A DNA stretch of 64,000 nucleotides from assembly GCA_964634205.1 (NCBI GenBank), contig CAZWKE010000002.1, forward strand, positions 62,001-126,000. Reading direction: 5' to 3'. Each line of letters begins with the position of its first letter. Within the stretch, counting starts at the first letter, position 1. A program made the translations under genes and the position numbers. Below the pieces are notes generated by a model that worked only from the letters and a program-made list of their open reading frames with translations, was not told the DNA's origin and did no database searches. This document shows positions 60,483-64,000 of this stretch, one piece after another. The stretch is from JAFGGG01 sp964634205. GTDB taxonomy: Bacteria > Spirochaetota > Spirochaetia > SZUA-6 > RPPD01.

Positions 60483-61508
60483 ATGAAAGAAACCAGAATA
60501 TCCGACGCCCACTATCTGGAAGAGCAGGACCGTGATGAAGTCTCTCTGCGTCCGCGCATCCTGGATGATTTTATCGGACAGGAAAAACTCAAAGCAAACC
60601 TTGCGGTTTTCATTGAGGCCTCAAAAAAGCGCGGTGAGTGTCTGGATCACGTATTTTTCTCCGGTCCGCCGGGTCTGGGCAAAACCACCCTGGCCGGAAT
60701 TATCGCCACTGAACTGGGCTGTGAAATCAGGGCCACGGCCGCTCCCGCCCTGGAAAAGCCCGGGGACCTGGCCGCCATTCTGACGGCGGTCGGCAGGAAC
60801 AATATTTTTTTTATTGATGAGATCCACCGTTTAAAACCCGTTATAGAAGAGATGCTTTATACCGCCATGGAAGATTTCAAGATCGACGTGGTTATCGGAC
60901 AGGGACCGGGCGCCCGGAACATAAAAATACCCCTGGAGCCGTTTACCCTGGTCGGGGCCACTACCAGACCGGGGCTCATATCACGGCCATTGCATGACCG
61001 GTTCGGTATCCGGGCCCGGTTGGATTATTATAAGGCCGATAACATCACCGAGATTGTGAACCGCTCGGCGCGTATTCTTGAGGTGAAAATCCAGGACAAG
61101 GCGGCCGGGCTGGTTGCCCGCTGTGCGCGGGGGACCCCGCGTGTCGCCAACCGTATTTTACGGCGCATGCGTGATTTTGCCCAGGTGTGGGCCGACGGCC
61201 GGATCAGCTTGGAAATAGTGCGGCGGGGGTTGGCCTCCCTGGAGATCGACGAAAAGGGTCTGGATAAGCTGGACCGGGATATTTTGCGTTCCATTATCCT
61301 GAAATACGGCGGAGGCCCCGTGGGATGTGAAACCCTGGCCATTTCCGTGGGCGAGTCCGTGGAGACGATCGAGGATGTGTATGAGCCGTACCTGATTCAG
61401 ACCGGATTCCTTATGCGCACACCCCGCGGGCGCATGGTGACGGACAACGCCTACCGCCACCTGAAACTTACCAAAAAAAACAATGAAGACCAAAGACTTC
61501 TTTTTTGA
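60483..61508 (+). CDS. ruvB: Holliday junction DNA helicase RuvB
   Basis: 341 residues from ATG 60483. LRPRILDDFIGQEKLKANL, Walker A SGPPGLGKTTLAGI, Walker B FFIDEIHRL, sensor region GATTRPGLISRPLHDRFG, and the winged-helix end RTPRGRMVTDNAYRHL. AAA+ motor of branch migration. A small N-terminal extension upstream (60402) is not supported. Confidence 0.98.
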   Translation: MKETRISDAHYLEEQDRDEVSLRPRILDDFIGQEKLKANLAVFIEASKKRGECLDHVFFSGPPGLGKTTLAGIIATELGCEIRATAAPALEKPGDLAAILTAVGRNNIFFIDEIHRLKPVIEEMLYTAMEDFKIDVVIGQGPGARNIKIPLEPFTLVGATTRPGLISRPLHDRFGIRARLDYYKADNITEIVNRSARILEVKIQDKAAGLVARCARGTPRVANRILRRMRDFAQVWADGRISLEIVRRGLASLEIDEKGLDKLDRDILRSIILKYGGGPVGCETLAISVGESVETIEDVYEPYLIQTGFLMRTPRGRMVTDNAYRHLKLTKKNNEDQRLLF

Positions 61509-62502
61509 GCTCGCGCCGGAGTTTGTGGCCCAGTATCCGGCGGAAAAGCGGGGTGACTCCCGCCTCCTGGTGGTAGACCGCGCGGCCGGGACGATCTCTC
61601 ACCATCTGTTTGCTGAACTGCCGGACCTGCTGGATCCGGACACCCTTGTGGTAGTCAATAACTCCAGGGTGCGCCGGGCCCGCCTGTTCGGAGAGGCTGC
61701 CGGCTCCGGGGGGCGTGTGGAATTTCTGCTGTTAAAGGAACTGGCGGAAGGGGTATGGCAGGTAAAGTGCTCCAAAATGAAAAAGCAGAGAAAAGGCAAA
61801 ACCTTCATGTTTCCGGAAAACAACAGCGCCGTCATTATCGATGAACGCGATGACATCCGCATCCTGAAATTTCAAAATCCTCCGGATGAAAAATACCTGG
61901 AGCAATACGGTCATATCCCCCTGCCGCCCTACATAAAGCGAGAGGACGCGGACATGGACGGGGAGCGCTATCAGACCGTCTATTCCCGGGCCGCGGGTTC
62001 CGTGGCCGCGCCCACAGCCGGATTACATTTTTCGCAGGGTATCCTGCGGCAGATAAAAGGGCGGGGCATCCCCATCGTGCCGGTCACCCTGCACGTGGGG
62101 CTCGGTACCTTTACCCCCATCCGCTGTGATACTATAGAGGATCACCGCATGCATAGTGAGGAGTATGAGGTCCCGGCCGCATCCGCCCGGCTTATTAACG
62201 GAGCGATTGCCTCGAAAAAAAGGATCCTCGCTGTGGGAACCACATCGGTTCGTACCCTGGAATCGGCCTTTGACGGGGAGAAGGTCAGGCAGGGCCGGTT
62301 TTCCACGGATCTTTTTATCTATCCCGGTTATACGTTTAAGGTGGTGGCGGGACTGCTGACGAACTTCCATACGCCCGGTTCCTCCCTCCTGGTACTGGTC
62401 AGCGCCTTTGCCGGCAGGGAACTGATCTTTCGCGCCTATGAGGAGGCAAAAAAGCGTAAATATCGCTTTTTTTCTTACGGGGATGCTATGCTGATCTTGT
62501 AG
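61483..62502 (+). CDS. queA: S-adenosylmethionine:tRNA ribosyltransferase-isomerase QueA
   Basis: 339 residues. FFFELAPEFVAQYPAEKRGD, SRLLVVDRAAGTISHHLFAE, ERYQTVYSRAAGSVAAPTAG, LHVGLGTFTPIR and LTNFHTPGSSLLVLVSAFAG are QueA hallmarks. Makes epoxyqueuosine in tRNA from preQ1. Its start lies 26 nt inside the ruvB end; its stop lies 17 nt past the stop of the convergent HD-GYP gene. Confidence 0.97.
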   Translation: MKTKDFFFELAPEFVAQYPAEKRGDSRLLVVDRAAGTISHHLFAELPDLLDPDTLVVVNNSRVRRARLFGEAAGSGGRVEFLLLKELAEGVWQVKCSKMKKQRKGKTFMFPENNSAVIIDERDDIRILKFQNPPDEKYLEQYGHIPLPPYIKREDADMDGERYQTVYSRAAGSVAAPTAGLHFSQGILRQIKGRGIPIVPVTLHVGLGTFTPIRCDTIEDHRMHSEEYEVPAASARLINGAIASKKRILAVGTTSVRTLESAFDGEKVRQGRFSTDLFIYPGYTFKVVAGLLTNFHTPGSSLLVLVSAFAGRELIFRAYEEAKKRKYRFFSYGDAMLIL

Positions 62503-63748
62503 AATAGAGTTCGGCGTCCGTGTAACGCTGTTTGATGGCGGTGATGGTCTCATGAATGGAAAAAAAGATTCGTACCAACTCCGGGTCAAACTGTTTGCCC
62601 GCCTGTTCCCTGATAAAGCGTAAGACACGTCCTTCTTCCCAGCGTTCCTTATATACCCGCTTGGAACAGAGTGAATCGTATACATCGGCCAGGCTGACGA
62701 TTCTGGCCGAAAGGGGAATTTCCATTCCCTTTTTCCCCGGTCCGAACTGCGGGTGGGCGATGTAGATATTTCTTATTTTACCGGGATATCCCGTACCGTC
62801 CCACTTCTCGTGATGGTTCAGGGCCACCTCGGCGGCCAGCTTGTCCCACGGGGTGTGATTCCCCCTGAACAGACGCGCCCCGTAAATGGTATGATAATAG
62901 ACGTAGTGCTTTTCACGGGGGGTGAGGCTGCCCCGTTTCTTTAAGATGATATCACTGATAGCCACCTTGCCCATATCATGCAGAATAGCGGCAAAGCGCA
63001 GCTGCTCCCGGTAATTCTTTGCCTCCTGGCTGGGGATGGTATGCTGCCTTGAATATTTGGAAAAAAGCTCAACCGCGTAGGCCCCCACCCGTTTGGCGTG
63101 CAGGCTGGTCTCACTGGGGTCACGCAGCTCCACAATCTCGATCAGGCGCAGGGCCATCTGGCGGGAAAGCTTGGCCGTCTCTATGGCATTGGCCGCGTAA
63201 AAGGCAAACTGGCTGATATAGGTGTTGTCGGACATTGAAAAGGGAATTATTTTCCCGTTTTCATCCTTGGCGTTGATAAGCTGAAGGACCCCCACGGTAT
63301 CACCGTTTAAGGTAATAAGGGGGACCACCAGGATTGACTGCGTGTGGTAGTTGGTTTTCTTGTCAAACGTGGGATCGAAGCTGAAGGATACGCCGCTTTT
63401 AATATCATACACGTCATCAATCAGCAGCGGCTGCCCGGTGAGGGCGACATATCCGGCCAGTGAGTTTTTGTCTATAGTCAGGCGCGAGCGCGAATAGATA
63501 TATTTATCTTTTTCACTCCGGTTATAAAACAGGGTGTCGTTTTGCACATTGTTGAAGTAGAGGCAGTTTTTTGCCGCGAGATAGATGGTACCGGCGTCCG
63601 CGTTGACAAAACAGCGGGCCTCCTGCAGGATACGCTCCAGCATTATGTCGAGGTCTTTGATATTATAAATAGCGGATATGACCTCCAGCAGGTACTCGGC
63701 GCTCTTCTTATTATGACGATCTTCACAGTGGAATGTATCCCAGTTCAT
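62486..63748 (-). CDS. GAF and HD-GYP domain signalling protein
   Basis: 420 residues from ATG 63748; ATG 63775 and 63811 are alternatives. A GAF domain spans about 25-195 (ADAGTIYLAAKN, SLAGYVALTGQPLLIDDVYD, LVVPLITLNGDTVGVLQLIN). The HD-GYP domain follows (SLHAKRVGAYAVELF, ILHDMGKVAISDIILKK, HHEKWDGTGYP, SLADVYDSLCS), with the metal-binding HD and the GYP loop intact, so it probably hydrolyses cyclic di-GMP in response to a GAF ligand. Cytoplasmic. Spirochaetes use c-di-GMP for motility control. Confidence 0.9.
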   Translation of the reverse strand: MNWDTFHCEDRHNKKSAEYLLEVISAIYNIKDLDIMLERILQEARCFVNADAGTIYLAAKNCLYFNNVQNDTLFYNRSEKDKYIYSRSRLTIDKNSLAGYVALTGQPLLIDDVYDIKSGVSFSFDPTFDKKTNYHTQSILVVPLITLNGDTVGVLQLINAKDENGKIIPFSMSDNTYISQFAFYAANAIETAKLSRQMALRLIEIVELRDPSETSLHAKRVGAYAVELFSKYSRQHTIPSQEAKNYREQLRFAAILHDMGKVAISDIILKKRGSLTPREKHYVYYHTIYGARLFRGNHTPWDKLAAEVALNHHEKWDGTGYPGKIRNIYIAHPQFGPGKKGMEIPLSARIVSLADVYDSLCSKRVYKERWEEGRVLRFIREQAGKQFDPELVRIFFSIHETITAIKQRYTDAELYSTRSA

Positions 63749-63903
63749 GCGAATAAGTCTCTGTAAAAGCGCCATATATAATAAGTTATAATCAAAGCAA
63801 TAAAAGTACAAGACAAAAAAAGTGGGTCAAAAAAAATTATTCGCTGTACCCCGTGGTAAAAAAATAATAACTTATGAATAGAAACCGCTCACAGGTAAAG
63901 TGA

Positions 63904-64000
63904 ATGTATGAACGAGTAAAAAGGCTTTTAGAGACACCCGAGTTTTTACAGGTGGTGATGCAGAACATCACCTCCGCGGTACTCGTTATGGACAGAGACG
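63904..64000 (+). CDS. Start of a probable PAS-domain signalling protein (cut by window edge)
   Basis: Frame from ATG 63904 reads MYERVKRLLETPEFLQVVMQ then NITSAVLVMDRD and leaves the window. The last part resembles the first strand of a PAS domain, as in sensor kinases or GGDEF proteins. Only 32 codons are visible. Confidence 0.4.
   Translation, partial: MYERVKRLLETPEFLQVVMQNITSAVLVMDRD

Noticed and set aside
1..64000. CRISPR array.
   Set aside because: No set of regularly spaced short direct repeats was seen; the only dispersed repeats are the 177-bp family, and the only tandem repeat is the 15-bp duplication.

Overview
The window comes from a spirochaete, most likely a Treponema/Spirochaeta-type member of the Spirochaetales. 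The best evidence is a cytoplasmic filament protein gene (cfpA) followed by a conserved hypothetical and a PPDK-like gene, the order known from Treponema pallidum (TP0748-TP0747-TP0746). Supporting signs are many lipoproteins with loose spirochaetal lipoboxes, three type I signal peptidases with a shared N-terminal basic region, a B12-dependent ribonucleotide reductase, and ssrA next to smpB. I know of no close relative from the sequence alone.

Bases 1 to about 18,500 are accessory DNA, lower in GC and rich in debris. They hold a membrane methyltransferase cut by the window edge, several lipoproteins (SH3-like, ankyrin, leucine-rich repeat), an Lnt-like gene, a radical SAM/SPASM enzyme beside a lipoprotein-like protein, an ArsR/ArsP arsenical module, and many gene fragments. 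Two structures stand out. One is a decayed integron at 8.8-10.1 kb: a broken IntI-type recombinase facing away from a GrpB gene cassette, whose two boundaries are 8-base perfect complements, followed by attC-like sites. The other is a repeat family, 177 bp when complete, whose copies share one end and are cut back to different extents at the other. Two copies end 4-5 bases before a start codon.

From 18.5 to 33 kb are housekeeping and general metabolism genes: a broken HAD phosphatase, a GlmU-like uridylyltransferase, formate-THF ligase beside a dual-ACT pseudo-phosphatase, HPr, a flavoprotein/thioredoxin-like pair, a MATE exporter, a radical SAM protein with a TolB-like lipoprotein, a signal peptidase and ribosomal protein L28.

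From 33 to 52.5 kb lie NrdJ, an operon-like run (GlgD-like protein, NrnA-type phosphoesterase, lipoprotein), a membrane-anchored VWA protein, and the filament cluster cfpA / hypothetical / PPDK-like. The PPDK-like protein keeps its phospho-histidine and PEP-site residues but appears to have lost the ATP-grasp catalytic residues. After it come an FGGY kinase, a TPR protein and a small ankyrin protein.

From 52.8 kb to the end are the trans-translation pair (ssrA, smpB), a SUMF1/PEGA membrane protein, two more signal peptidases, HemW, a yebC-ruvC-ruvA-ruvB-queA operon, a GAF/HD-GYP signalling protein and the start of a likely PAS protein. Across the window several proteins (SerB-like, GlgD-like, PPDK-like) keep a fold but lack catalytic residues.
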